Positions 38,185 to 46,884 are shown, counted from the first letter of the stretch. The stretch: 64,000 nt of DNA from Deinococcus grandis (GCF_001485435.1 NZ_BCMS01000002.1:218216-282215); one strand, 5' to 3'. The notes: a model not told the origin generated them from the letters alone. A program made the numbers and translations.

Positions 38185-39137
38185 TTCACCTTCTCCAGAA
38201 TCAGCTTCGTCAGGGCAGGGCTGTCGCGCAGCGACACCAGCGGTCCGGCCCAGGGGCTGTTCGCCTCCTGGGTGTACACGACGGTCTGGCCTTTCAGGCG
38301 CTGCCCGACGGCGCTCTGCAGGAAGTCCTGCGCGCCGTTGTACTGCCCGCCGGGCGGGAAGACGATGACCAGGGTGTCCCTGCTCAGGGCCAGCAGCGCC
38401 TCGTCGCTGACCACGCCGCCGACGCCCAGCACGTTCGCGTCGCCTTTCAGGCCGTCCTTGAAGCCCAGGGCGCGCACGTCGTCGATCAGGCGGGTCTTGG
38501 TGTACAGGTACGTGCCGCCGCCCTTGAAGGGCGAGACGACCACGGCCTTCGGGTACTTCCGGAACACCCCGGCGGCCTGGAGGGCGCGCGCCCCGGCGCG
38601 GTTGGTGTCGGCGACCTGCTTGATGAGCTTCTCGGCCTGTTCCTGCTTGCCGAACACGCGGGCGAGGTCGCGCAGGCCCTTCTTCCAGTAGCCGCTGCCC
38701 TGTTCGCTGTAGCCCACGGTGGGCGCGATGCGGCTGAGCTGGGCGTAGTTGCCGTTCCCGGCCCAGGTGGCGCGGACGATCAGGTCGGGTGTCAGTTTCA
38801 GGATCGTTTCGAGGTTGGGTTGCGTCCAGTTGCCCACGAATGTCGCGCCGCTCAGGTCGCCGCGCGCGAGGAAGGTGCCCCGGATGCGTTCGGGTTTGAT
38901 CTTCCCGTCGGCGGTGAGGTCGCCGGGGCCGAGCATGGCGCTGCCGACGCCCACGAGGCGGCTGCTGACGCCCAGCGCGTAGATCCAGCCCAGGGCTTCC
39001 TCGTCCAGCGCGACGATGCGGGTGGGGTTGAGCGGCACGGTGGCCGCGCCCTCGTCGTGCTTGAGGGTGAGGGTGGCGGGGGCGGCCAGGGCGGCGCTGC
39101 CCAGGGCCAGGGTGGTCAGGAGGGTCCGGCGGAACAT
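38181..39137 (-). CDS. Siderophore-binding protein, first gene of the uptake operon
   Basis: A 318-residue periplasmic binding protein with a signal peptide (about 1-18, TTLALGSAALA). Features: RIVALDEEALGWIYALGV, NLETILKLTPDLIVRATWAG, LIDDVRALGFKDGLKGD and VSDEALLALSRDTLVIVF. ATG at 39137 is used here; a GTG nine bases upstream is an alternative. It is the promoter-proximal gene of the seven-gene operon and is preceded by a promoter with a dyad in its spacer. First position and separate sequence suggest it binds the principal siderophore. Confidence 0.88.
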
Positions 39138-39144
39138 GCGGCTC

Positions 39145-39173
39145 ACCCTAGTTAATCCGAGCGGAATAGTCAA
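39145..39173 (-). promoter_or_regulatory. Promoter with internal dyad for the siderophore operon
   Basis: On the minus strand TTGACT (39168-39173) and TAGGGT (39145-39150) are 17 bases apart, ending seven bases before the start codon. The spacer is a dyad: TATTCCG-CT-CGGATTA (39153-39168). A repressor bound here would cover the promoter, so an iron-responsive Fur- or DtxR-type regulator is likely, though the sequence is not a clear match to either consensus. A start site so close to the ATG implies a very short leader. Confidence 0.55.
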
Positions 39174-39266
39174 GTTTTATCATCATGTCGTCTACCCCCA
39201 CCGGAGGACACCCGTCATGTGAGGTTTCATATCGTGCAGCACGCCCCACGCGTCACACCATGACGC

Positions 39267-39509
39267 ATGCTCGACCTCTCCCCTGACGCGGCGCAGCACC
39301 TGCGGAAGGCCGCCCGCCTCAACGACTCCGAAGCGTACACCCTGCGAGCCCAGGCCGACGCCGCCCCCACCCCCGCCGTCCGCGAAGCCCTGATGGCCCT
39401 CGCCGACCGCCACCTGCGCCTCGCCGTGCACCAGCGCCAGCTGGCCCGCGCCATGGACGACGCCCGCACCACCGGCCGCCACGGCGCCGAATTCTCCAGA
39501 AGCGCCTGA
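39267..39509 (+). CDS. Small helical protein of unknown function
   Basis: An 80-residue frame predicted to be almost wholly helical and rich in Ala, Arg, Leu and His (SPDAAQHLRKAARLNDSEAY, LADRHLRLAVHQRQLARAM). It has no signal, membrane segment or cysteine. Codon use is GC-rich in third positions as in neighbouring genes, which supports coding. No clear ribosome site precedes the ATG. It lies between the divergent siderophore operon and the convergent beta-galactosidase gene. I do not recognise the family. Confidence 0.55.
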   Translation: MLDLSPDAAQHLRKAARLNDSEAYTLRAQADAAPTPAVREALMALADRHLRLAVHQRQLARAMDDARTTGRHGAEFSRSA

Positions 39510-39567
39510 CCAGCCCACCGGGGCCGTCCACGCCGCAGAGCGGTTGGGCGGCACCGGCACATGTGGA

Positions 39568-41613
39568 TCAGGTGGGGATGGATGCCGCTGCGCGCGCCGT
39601 CAGCTCATGCAGGCTGAAGTCGACCGGGACACGCAGGAGGGCAGCGTCCGTGGGGTGCAGCGTGACGCTGGCACGCGGCTGGCCGCTCCGGGCGTCCGAC
39701 GCCTGCGGCACCTGCACGGTCACGGCCTGCGGACCGAAGTGGATCAGGTGCAGCAGCCGCCCGTCCCCGGTGTCGCTGAGCGTCACGTCCAGGCCGTCGG
39801 GCAACTCGGCTATCGCCACCCCCGCTCCCTGAAGGGCGCCGCGCAGCAGGTCCGTCAGCGCCGCCGCGTCAGGGCGGGTGGAGAGGTAGTACGCGTAGCC
39901 CTGCCCGAAGGCGTGGCGGGTCACGGCGGGCTGCCCGGCGATGAAGTCCGCCTCGTACGTGGCGAGCACCTCCGCGCTGTCGGCATGTAGCACCTCGGTC
40001 CACTCGGTGACCGGTGTAACGCGACCGTCGGCCCACCGGACCTCACGCTCCTCGCCAGTCTGGAGGGGGGCCCATTCCTCCACCCAGGCGCCCAGCACGT
40101 CCTGCAGGAGGCCCGGGTACCCGCCGGGCACGACGTGATCGTCGCCGTCCACGACGCCGCTGTACGGCCCCATGACGAGCGTGCCGCCGCCCTCCACGAA
40201 CGCGCGGATGCCCTGTGCCGCGTCCGGCGTCAGGAGGTACTGCTGCGGGAGGGTCACGGCGCGGTAGCCGCTCAGGTCGGCTTCCGGGTGCACGAAGTCC
40301 ACGTTCACGCCCAGGGACCGCAGCGCCGCGTACCACGCGCCCACCACGGGCAGCAGCGGCGTCACGGCCGGCTGGCTGGCCTGCGACAGCGCCCACCAGG
40401 AGTGCCAGTCGAACATCACCGCCACGTCGGCCTTCACGCGCGCGCCGCGCAGGAAGTCCAGCCCCCTGAGTTCCTGCCCGAGGTCGCGCGCCTCCCGCCA
40501 CACCCGGGAGCGTTCGGGCGGCACGTGGCCGACCAGGGCGCTGTGGTACTTCTCGGCGCCCGCCACGGACTGCCGCCACTGGAAGAACTGGATGCCGTCC
40601 GCGCCGCGCGCCAGGGCCTGCAGGCTCAGGGCGCGCATCAGGCCCGGGCGTTTGGGCGCGTTGCGTTCGCGCCAGTTCACGGCGCTCGTCGCCTGCTCCA
40701 TCAGCAGCCAGCGCTGCCCGCCACGCAGGGAGCGCGTCAGGTCGAACACCATGCCCGCCTCCAGGTGCGGGGCCGCGCCCGCCGGGTCGGGGTAGACGTC
40801 CACGGCGGCGACGTCCTCCTCCTGCGCCCAGCGGAAGTAGTCCAGGCCCGGCAGGAAGCCCAGGAAATTCGTGGTCACGGGAATGTCCGGCGTGACCTCG
40901 CGCAGCACCTCGACCTCCGCGCGGTGCAATTCGAGGATGTTGTCGCTGGAGAAGCGCCGCCAGTCGAGGCCCTGGCTGGGGTTCGGGAAGCTGGGCGCGC
41001 GGCGGGGCGGCTGCACCTCGGCCCAGTCGCCGTAGCGCTGCGACCAGAAGGCGGTGCCCCAGGCGCGGTTCAGCTCAATCAGCGTCCCGTAGCGGGCGCG
41101 CAGCCACTCGCGGAAGCGCGCGGCGCACTGCGCGCAGTAGCACTGATCGATGTGGCAGCCGTACTCGTTGTTCACGTGCCACAGCCGCAACGCCGGGTGC
41201 GTGCCGTAGCGCTCGGCGACCGTGCGGGCCAGCCGGACGCTCAGCGCGCGGTAGTGCGGGTCGCTCGGGCAGTACAGCTGCCGCGCACCGACCTCCAGCC
41301 GCACGCCGTCCACCGTCACCGGGCGCGAGTCCGGGTACGCCAGCGACAGCCAGGGTGGGGGAGAGGCGGTCGCCGTAGCGAGGTTCACCCGCACGCCCCC
41401 CCCGTGCAGCAGGTTCATGATCTCGTCCAGCCAGCCGAACTCGAACGCCCCCTCGCGCGGTTCGAGCTGCGCCCAGGAGAAGATGCCCAGCGACACGAGG
41501 TTCACCCCCGCCTCCCCCATCAGGCGGACGTCCTCACGCCAGACCTCGCGCGGCCACTGCTCGGGATTGTAATCGGCGCCGTACGCGAGCGCGCCCAGAT
41601 CGAAGTGGGGCAT
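39568..41613 (-). CDS. Beta-galactosidase, glycoside hydrolase family 42
   Basis: A 681-residue cytosolic GH42 enzyme. Acid/base Glu150 lies in LWHVNNEYG and the nucleophile Glu306 in LLMEQATSAVNW. A zinc-type cluster of cysteines known from the Thermus enzyme is present: Cys115 (LYCPSD) with Cys158, Cys160 and Cys163 (QCYCAQC). The barrel occupies about residues 1-390, followed by the trimerisation domain (about 395-600) and a small beta domain. It is the last gene of a sugar-uptake operon (two permeases before it), starting one base past the previous stop, so it likely hydrolyses the galactoside that the transporter imports. Confidence 0.93.
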   Translation of the reverse strand: MPHFDLGALAYGADYNPEQWPREVWREDVRLMGEAGVNLVSLGIFSWAQLEPREGAFEFGWLDEIMNLLHGGGVRVNLATATASPPPWLSLAYPDSRPVTVDGVRLEVGARQLYCPSDPHYRALSVRLARTVAERYGTHPALRLWHVNNEYGCHIDQCYCAQCAARFREWLRARYGTLIELNRAWGTAFWSQRYGDWAEVQPPRRAPSFPNPSQGLDWRRFSSDNILELHRAEVEVLREVTPDIPVTTNFLGFLPGLDYFRWAQEEDVAAVDVYPDPAGAAPHLEAGMVFDLTRSLRGGQRWLLMEQATSAVNWRERNAPKRPGLMRALSLQALARGADGIQFFQWRQSVAGAEKYHSALVGHVPPERSRVWREARDLGQELRGLDFLRGARVKADVAVMFDWHSWWALSQASQPAVTPLLPVVGAWYAALRSLGVNVDFVHPEADLSGYRAVTLPQQYLLTPDAAQGIRAFVEGGGTLVMGPYSGVVDGDDHVVPGGYPGLLQDVLGAWVEEWAPLQTGEEREVRWADGRVTPVTEWTEVLHADSAEVLATYEADFIAGQPAVTRHAFGQGYAYYLSTRPDAAALTDLLRGALQGAGVAIAELPDGLDVTLSDTGDGRLLHLIHFGPQAVTVQVPQASDARSGQPRASVTLHPTDAALLRVPVDFSLHELTARAAASIPT

Positions 41614-41614
41614 C

Positions 41615-42496
41615 TCAGTCCTTGACCGCGCCGCCCGCGATGCCCGCCACGAAGTGACGCTGCAACGCGAGGAACACCATCAGGAACGGCACGGTGGCGA
41701 TCGCGGTGCCGACCATGATCCCGCCCCACGACACGCGCGTCAGGCCCACCAGGGTGCCCAGCGCGACTGGCATGGTGTAGCTGTCCTTCTGCGTCAGGAC
41801 GATCAGCGGCCACAGGTAGTCGTTCCAGCTGGCCAGGAACAGCAGGATCGCCAGGGCGGCCAGCGCGGGGCGCACGACCGGCAGCGCGATCTGCCAGAAG
41901 ATGCGCGGCTCGCTCGCGCCGTCGATGCGCGCGGCGGCCAGCAGGTCGTCCGGGACCGTCTGGAACGCCTGACGCATGTAGAAGATCCCGATGGTGTTCG
42001 CCAGGGTCGGCAGGATCACCGCCCAGTAGGTGTTGCTCATCTTCAGGTCACGGGCGACCAGGATGAACTGCGGGATGATCGTCACGAACGTCGGGATGGT
42101 CAGCGTCGCCAGGATCAACCCGAACAGGAGGTTGCGGCCCGGGAAGGTGTACTTCGCGAAGGCGAAGCCCGCCAGACTGGTCAGCAGCATGCTCAGCAGC
42201 GTGTATGCCACCGAGATCACGGTGCTGTTCCCCAGCGCCCGCAGGAAGTTCGTGTCGGCCTGCAGGCCGTCGAAGTTCTCCCTGAAGGCCCCGCCGAACC
42301 ACAGGGGCGGGTTGGGGCTGAAGATCGCGGTTTCCGGGTGGGTGGAGAACACCAGCATGATCCACAGCGGCGCGAGGAACAGCAGCGCCAGCGGAATCAG
42401 CGCGAGGTGCAGCCACACGGCACTGACGCGGTCACGGGCGGCCTTGCCGCGCATGGGACGCGCGGCGGGAGCCGGGGCGGGTTTGATGGCGGTCAT
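41615..42496 (-). CDS. Carbohydrate ABC permease (MalG type)
   Basis: A 293-residue inner-membrane permease with six membrane segments and the EAA-loop DLLAAARIDGASEPRIFWQIALP that contacts the ATPase. The N-terminal 25 residues are polar and extended. The ATG at 42496 overlaps the stop of the MalF-type gene (ATGA). It forms the sugar channel with that protein. No ATPase gene is present in the cluster, so a shared MsmK/MalK-type ATPase from elsewhere must be used. Confidence 0.92.
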   Translation of the reverse strand: MTAIKPAPAPAARPMRGKAARDRVSAVWLHLALIPLALLFLAPLWIMLVFSTHPETAIFSPNPPLWFGGAFRENFDGLQADTNFLRALGNSTVISVAYTLLSMLLTSLAGFAFAKYTFPGRNLLFGLILATLTIPTFVTIIPQFILVARDLKMSNTYWAVILPTLANTIGIFYMRQAFQTVPDDLLAAARIDGASEPRIFWQIALPVVRPALAALAILLFLASWNDYLWPLIVLTQKDSYTMPVALGTLVGLTRVSWGGIMVGTAIATVPFLMVFLALQRHFVAGIAGGAVKD

Positions 42497-43383
42497 GAGT
42501 CCCTCCCGAACAGGCGCAGCTGCGCGAAGCTGAACACGGCGGCCAGCGCGGCCACGGCGTACGCGATGGCACTGGCGTACCCGAAGTTGAACGACCGGAA
42601 GCCCTGCTGGTACAGGTACGTGCCCAGCGTCATGGTGGCGTTGCCGGGCCCGCTGTTGGTGATCAGCGCGGGTTCGGTGAACAGTTGCAGCGTGCCGATC
42701 ACGCTGAGCACGATGCAGAACAGCAGCGTGGGCCGCAGCAGCGGCAGGGTCATCTTCCAGAACTGCTGCCAGGGCGTCGCGCCGTCGATGGCGGCGGCCT
42801 CGTACACGTCCTCGGGGATACCCTGCAGGCCCGCGAGCAGGATGATCGCGTTGTACCCGGTCCAGCGCCACGTCATGGCCAGGATGATCACGGCCATGGC
42901 GGGTCCCGGCTGATTCAGCCAGTCCACCTCGGGCAGCCCGACGCCGGCCAGGGCGCGGTTCACGATGCCGAACTCGCCGTTGAACAGCAGGCGGAACACC
43001 GCCGAGTACGCCACGGTCCCCACCACCAGCGGCGCGAAGAACGCGAAGCGGAAGAGGCCACGCGCGCGCAGCAGTCGGCTGTTCAGCGCGACGGCCAGCA
43101 TGGTCGCCAGGGACAGCATCAGCGGCACCTGGATCACCAGGATGATCACGGTGTTTTTCAGCGCGGTGCGGAAGAACTCGTCGGTCAGCAGGCGCTGCCA
43201 GTTGCTCAGGCCGTAGCCGGCCGCCGCGCCCAGGCGGGAATCCTTGAAGCTCATCAGGAAGGAACTCACGATCGGCCACGCCCAGAAGGTCGCGAAAATC
43301 AGCAGGTACGGCAGGATGAACAGGTACGGGGCCAGGGGCACGCGCGGGCGGCGCCGGGGCGCAGGGTTGGGCACGGTCGTCAT
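42493..43383 (-). CDS. Carbohydrate ABC permease (MalF type)
   Basis: A 296-residue permease with six membrane segments; the EAA-loop reads DVYEAAAIDGATPWQQFWKMTLP. It begins PYLFILPYLLIFATFWAWPI, typical for MalF/UgpA-type proteins. It is separated from the binding protein gene upstream by 279 bases that contain repeat copy E, so the operon is interrupted there by a structured element. Works with the MalG-type partner, most likely on an oligosaccharide containing galactose given the GH42 gene. Confidence 0.92.
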   Translation of the reverse strand: MTTVPNPAPRRRPRVPLAPYLFILPYLLIFATFWAWPIVSSFLMSFKDSRLGAAAGYGLSNWQRLLTDEFFRTALKNTVIILVIQVPLMLSLATMLAVALNSRLLRARGLFRFAFFAPLVVGTVAYSAVFRLLFNGEFGIVNRALAGVGLPEVDWLNQPGPAMAVIILAMTWRWTGYNAIILLAGLQGIPEDVYEAAAIDGATPWQQFWKMTLPLLRPTLLFCIVLSVIGTLQLFTEPALITNSGPGNATMTLGTYLYQQGFRSFNFGYASAIAYAVAALAAVFSFAQLRLFGRDS

Positions 43384-43528
43384 GGGGTCCTCACTGGAAC
43401 AAGTGGGGGCCGGATTCGCGGTCGCCGGGTGTGGCGGCGCGCTTCCGGCCCTGGAGGCGGCGAAACGAACTGAGGGCGGAGAGAACCTGCGGGCGGCGCG
43501 TCAGCGGGCGGTCGCCCGCACGGGGCTT

Positions 43529-43663
43529 ATACGGATTCCGTTTGTTTCGCTGACAATCCGGAACTTCACCGGATTGCCAGCTCCACGTCCGGAAACCGCT
43601 TTGCTCCTTCTCGCATCCGCTCGGGTTGAAAGATTTTGCAAACCTTTCAACCGGAGTCCGTAT
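43529..43663 (-). repeat. 135-bp structured repeat, copy E, inside the sugar operon
   Basis: Between the binding protein gene and the MalF-type gene, both on the minus strand. The repeat ends TCCGTAT at 43663; its last base is also part of the binding protein's TAA stop (43663-43665). Stems are GGTTGAAAG (43624-43632)/CTTTCAACC (43644-43652) and CAATCCGG (43554-43561)/CCGGATTG (43569-43576). Same orientation to the upstream gene as copies C and D. It would be transcribed as a structured RNA between the two cistrons. Confidence 0.93.
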
Positions 43664-44931
43664 TACTTCGCGACGGGCAGGCCGGTGGCGGCGCTGATCT
43701 TCTTCGCGGCGTCGTTCAGGGCGTCCTGGGCGGTCTTGTACTTGCCCTTGATGTAGTCGGCCTGCACGACGATCATGACCTGACGGGCGTCCTGGAAGTA
43801 CTGGGTGCCGCGCGCGGCGGGCACGTCGCCCAGCGTGTCGAGGATGGTCTTCCACACCGTCTGGTTGCCCCAGTAGGGCTGCTTCTGGTTGACGTAGGCG
43901 TCCTTGCTGGCAGTCAGGAGGCTGGGGACCAGACCCTGGCTCCTGAGCATGGTGACCTGACCGTTCGTGGTGGCCAGGGCGTTTTCCATGAAGGCGTACG
44001 CGGCGGCCTTGTTCTTGCTGCTGCTGGGCAGGGCCAGGGCCGAGCCGCCCAGGTTGCTGGCGCGCACGCCACCGGCTTTGCTTGCGGGCATGGGGTACAC
44101 GCCCCACTTGCCGGACTGGTCGGCGGCGTTCGTGCGGATGGTGCCCTCGTACCACGCGCCGAACATGGCGCTCGCCAGGCGGTTGGCCTTGAAGGCGGTG
44201 ATCTGGCCGCCCCAGTCGCTGGTCATGACGACGTCATTGGCGAAGAGCTTCTTGACGGTGTCCAGCGCCTGCACGCAGCCGCTCTTGGCGATGGTGATCT
44301 GCGAGGCGGTGTTGTCGAAGTAGAAGCAGCCGTTCTGGTTGGCGAGCATGCGGAACCACTCGTCGTCCTGGCCGTTGCCGATGGCGCCCATCTTGACCTT
44401 GCCGCCGAACTTCGCGTTGACCTTCTTGCCCGCGGCGATGAAGTCGTCCCAGGTCTTGATGGCGGTCGGGTTCACGCCCGCCTGCTGGTACAGGTCGCGG
44501 CGGTAGAAGATCACGACGGGGCCGGAATCCCAGGGCATGGCGTAGCGCTTGTTGCCGACGGTCAGTTCCGTCCACTTGAAGGCGGGGAAGCTCTTGGCGT
44601 ACTTGTTGGCGCCCAGGGTGTTCAGGTCGGTGAAGCAGTCGGGGAAGCGCGCCCAGAACACTTCGGCCTCGTTGTTCTCGATGGAGTACACGTCGGGCAT
44701 GTCGGCGCCGCCCGCCGCGCAGCCGGCCAGGCCGCGGTCGTAGACGTTCTGGTTCCCCAGGTCGACGACGTTGACCTTCACGTTGGGGTACTTCTTGTTG
44801 AAGCTGGGGATGGTGCTTTCCAGCGCCTTGGCGGCGGCGTCCCAGGACCAGACGGTCACGGTGCCGGAGAGGCTCTGCGCGGAGGCGGCGCTGGCGAGGG
44901 CAAGGGCGGTGATCAGGGCAAGTTTTTTCAT
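43663..44931 (-). CDS. Sugar-binding protein of ABC transporter
   Basis: A 422-residue periplasmic binding protein (MalE/UgpB-like): signal MKKLALITALALASAASAQ, then GTVTVWSWDAAAKALES, a start typical of oligosaccharide-binding proteins, and PWDSGPVVIFYRRDLYQQAG in the first lobe. Four cysteines (GCAAGG, PDCFTD, NGCFYF, SGCVQ) could form two disulfides. The ATG follows GGAGA. It is the first gene of the operon, divergent from lacI, with operators at -28 and -72 from its start. Its stop abuts repeat copy E. Confidence 0.92.
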   Translation of the reverse strand: MKKLALITALALASAASAQSLSGTVTVWSWDAAAKALESTIPSFNKKYPNVKVNVVDLGNQNVYDRGLAGCAAGGADMPDVYSIENNEAEVFWARFPDCFTDLNTLGANKYAKSFPAFKWTELTVGNKRYAMPWDSGPVVIFYRRDLYQQAGVNPTAIKTWDDFIAAGKKVNAKFGGKVKMGAIGNGQDDEWFRMLANQNGCFYFDNTASQITIAKSGCVQALDTVKKLFANDVVMTSDWGGQITAFKANRLASAMFGAWYEGTIRTNAADQSGKWGVYPMPASKAGGVRASNLGGSALALPSSSKNKAAAYAFMENALATTNGQVTMLRSQGLVPSLLTASKDAYVNQKQPYWGNQTVWKTILDTLGDVPAARGTQYFQDARQVMIVVQADYIKGKYKTAQDALNDAAKKISAATGLPVAK

Positions 44932-44958
44932 GGCGTCTCCTGGAGGGACGAGGCGGGT

Positions 44959-44966
44959 AACCGGTT
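44959..44966. promoter_or_regulatory. LacI operator candidate O1 (AACCGGTT)
   Basis: GGTAACCGGTTGCC, with palindromic core AACCGGTT, lies 28 bases upstream of the sugar-binding protein start. One of three cores in the divergent region; starts are 44 bases from the next core, four helical turns. Confidence 0.65.
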
Positions 44967-45002
44967 GCCGCATGATGACGCACGCCGACTTCAGACTGTA
45001 GT

Positions 45003-45010
45003 AACCGGTT
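45003..45010. promoter_or_regulatory. LacI operator candidate O2 (AACCGGTT)
   Basis: AGTAACCGGTTTC. Read on the minus strand it falls between TTCACT and TACTAC, a possible -35/-10 pair 17 bases apart for the sugar operon, so binding would block transcription. Confidence 0.65.
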
Positions 45011-45137
45011 TCTGAATGACAGTGAAGTGAGGTGGACACCGTGCAGGACGAGGTGTGAATCAGGTGGGCGCTGCGGCGGGCGCCTGTGTCCATACGGACG
45101 GGTTTACTTGTGATACATCTGGAGCATACATTTGAGT

Positions 45138-45145
45138 AACCGGTT
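45138..45145. promoter_or_regulatory. LacI operator candidate O3 (AACCGGTT), at the regulator's own start
   Basis: AGTAACCGGTTTCGC lies 19 bases before the presumed lacI start codon, just ahead of its ribosome site. Its ten bases GTAACCGGTT and the two that follow (TC) match O2 exactly. Suggests autoregulation, or looping with O1/O2 135-180 bases away. Confidence 0.62.
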
Positions 45146-45163
45146 TCGCAAGGGGGGAACACC

Positions 45164-46195
45164 ATCCGCAAAAAAGCCCCAACCATCTACGACATTGCCC
45201 AGCGCGCCCAGGTCTCCGTCGCCACCGTCTCCCGCGTCCTCAACGGCCACAACACCGTCAACGAGGTCCTGCGCGAACGCGTCGAACAGGCCATGCGCGA
45301 ACTGCGCTTCCGCCCCAACCGCATCGCCCAGACCCTCTACCACCACCGCTCCAAGACCATCGGCTGCATCCTCCCGGACATCGGCAACCCCTTCTTCAGC
45401 CAGCTCTTCCTGCAACTGGAGATCGGCGCGTTCGAACGCGGCTACACCATGATCCTCGGCAACACCGTCAGCACCCGCGACATGGAACTCACCTACCTGC
45501 ACGCCCTGACCGAACGCCAGGTCGACGGCCTGCTGTACCTCGGCGGCCTTACCAACGACCCCCACCCCGATCCGGACGCACTGCGCGCCCTGCACGACAT
45601 CGCCGAACGCCTTCCCATCGTGGCCGTCAACGGCGACGTGCCCGGCGCGCCCCTGGCCTCCAGCGTCCGCTCGGACGAACGCGGCGGCACCCGCGACCTG
45701 CTGGACCTGCTCCACCGGCACGGCCACACCCGCGTCGCATTCCTCGGCGGACAGCTCGACGTCACCACCAGCGTCGAGAAACTCGACCTGTACCGCCAGC
45801 AGCACCCCGACGCCCCCAACCACTGGATCCAGCTCACCGGCCTGACCATCGACGCCGGACGCGTCGCCATGACCGCCCTGCTCGCCGCCGGCACGCCGCC
45901 CACCGCCTGCCTGTGCGTGAACGACCTCGTCGCCGCCGGCGCGCTGGCCGCCGCACACGAACGCGGCCTGACCGTCCCCGGCGACCTGTCCATCGTCGGC
46001 TTCGACGACATCTTCGTCGCGCAGGTCGTCACCCCGCCCCTCACCAGCGTCAACCACAACTACCCCGAAGTCGCCCGCCAGGCCCTCGACGCGCTCCTCG
46101 ACGCGATCGAAGGGCAGAAACCCGAACGGCACATCAGCGTCCCCACCCGACTCATCGAACGCGACTCCGTCAGCGACCGCCTCGTTCCCCTCTGA
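45164..46195 (+). CDS. LacI-family repressor with apparent ATC start codon
   Basis: A 343-residue LacI/GalR-type repressor. The helix-turn-helix is complete (TIYDIAQRAQVSVATVSRVL, then the hinge RFRPNRIAQTL), followed by a ligand-binding domain with TIGCILPDIGNPFFSQLF and VVAVNGDVPG. The frame upstream of the HTH has no ATG, GTG or TTG: it runs from a TAA at 45137 through CCG GTT TCG CAA GGG GGG AAC ACC ATC CGC AAA AAA. The ATC follows AAGGGGGG by six bases and gives MRKKAPTIYDIA, exactly where relatives begin. The first ATG (45293) would lose the DNA-binding domain. Divergent from the sugar operon, which it probably represses. Confidence 0.85.
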   Translation: MRKKAPTIYDIAQRAQVSVATVSRVLNGHNTVNEVLRERVEQAMRELRFRPNRIAQTLYHHRSKTIGCILPDIGNPFFSQLFLQLEIGAFERGYTMILGNTVSTRDMELTYLHALTERQVDGLLYLGGLTNDPHPDPDALRALHDIAERLPIVAVNGDVPGAPLASSVRSDERGGTRDLLDLLHRHGHTRVAFLGGQLDVTTSVEKLDLYRQQHPDAPNHWIQLTGLTIDAGRVAMTALLAAGTPPTACLCVNDLVAAGALAAAHERGLTVPGDLSIVGFDDIFVAQVVTPPLTSVNHNYPEVARQALDALLDAIEGQKPERHISVPTRLIERDSVSDRLVPL

Positions 46196-46305
46196 CAGCG
46201 GCGTCCAGTGATAGGGGCGTCCAGTGTCATTGCAGGGTACACCCTGGGGCTCCACGTTCAGCCGCTGTGAAGAGGGTGAACCGAGCACGGACCATGCCGC
46301 GACCT

Positions 46306-46344
46306 GGAACGCCCCGGAGCGTGCTGCTGGCCCCGGGGCGTTCC
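46306..46344. terminator. Strong hairpin between lacI and the 46.4-kb gene
   Basis: GGAACGCCCCGG (46306-46317) pairs with CCGGGGCGTTCC (46333-46344), a 12-bp perfect stem with a 15-base loop, between convergent genes. Likely bidirectional terminator although no T-run follows. Confidence 0.75.
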
Positions 46345-46367
46345 GTGCCCGTCCCACCGGCCGGGGG

Positions 46368-46838
46368 TCAGCGGATCGGGTCGATCTCGCTCAGGGAGGT
46401 GGAGGCACTCTGGAGGCGCTGCTCGCGCAGGTCCTGCATCTCCCGCTGGTTCAGGGCGTGTTCGGCCATGACGATGGTCTGGCACAGCAGCATCAGCGAG
46501 CCGCTGACGCTGCTGGACAGCGCGCGGGTGTCGCGCTCGCCGAGGACCACGCCGCGCTGCCCGTCGGTGAGGATCAGGACGTGCGGGCCGACCAGCATGC
46601 CCGCGCCGCCCCAGGTGCAGGCGCGGCTGCCCATCAGCTCGTCGCGCCAGCCGTCGGTGCTGCGCGGCGCGTCCCCGACCTGATCCTGCCCGGCGTGGGC
46701 ACGCAGGTGCTGGATCAGGTCGGTGATCACCGGGGCGTCCTCGCGGCCCAGGGCGGTCAGGTGCGCCACCAGGGCGTCGCGGGTACCTGCCCCCCGCTGC
46801 CACTGCTGCGCGGCGTTCAGGAGCGTGTCGTCGGTCAT
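46368..46838 (-). CDS. Conserved-looking protein of unknown function
   Basis: A 156-residue cytosolic protein starting at ATG 46838. The first 70 residues are helical; the middle (CTWGGAGMLVGPHVLILTDG, GVVLGERDTRAL) suggests beta-strands; the end is a charged helix (EHALNQREMQDLREQRLQSA). There is no signal or membrane segment. The fold hints at a small roadblock- or profilin-like module but I cannot place it. It lies downstream of the HD-GYP gene on the same strand, 46 bases away, and may be co-transcribed with it. Confidence 0.65.
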   Translation of the reverse strand: MTDDTLLNAAQQWQRGAGTRDALVAHLTALGREDAPVITDLIQHLRAHAGQDQVGDAPRSTDGWRDELMGSRACTWGGAGMLVGPHVLILTDGQRGVVLGERDTRALSSSVSGSLMLLCQTIVMAEHALNQREMQDLREQRLQSASTSLSEIDPIR

Positions 46839-46884
46839 GCCGTCACTATAGGTCGCGCGCGCGTGAGACGCGCCGCGTGGGTCG

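Noticed and set aside
45132..45452. TTG-initiated frame at the 5' end of lacI as an alternative start
   Set aside because: It is in a different frame from the helix-turn-helix and yields a Ser/Pro-rich product with no similarity.
46196..46235. Short direct repeat GGCGTCCAGTG twice after lacI
   Set aside because: Two 11-base copies only, no dyad and no promoter near; too little to call.
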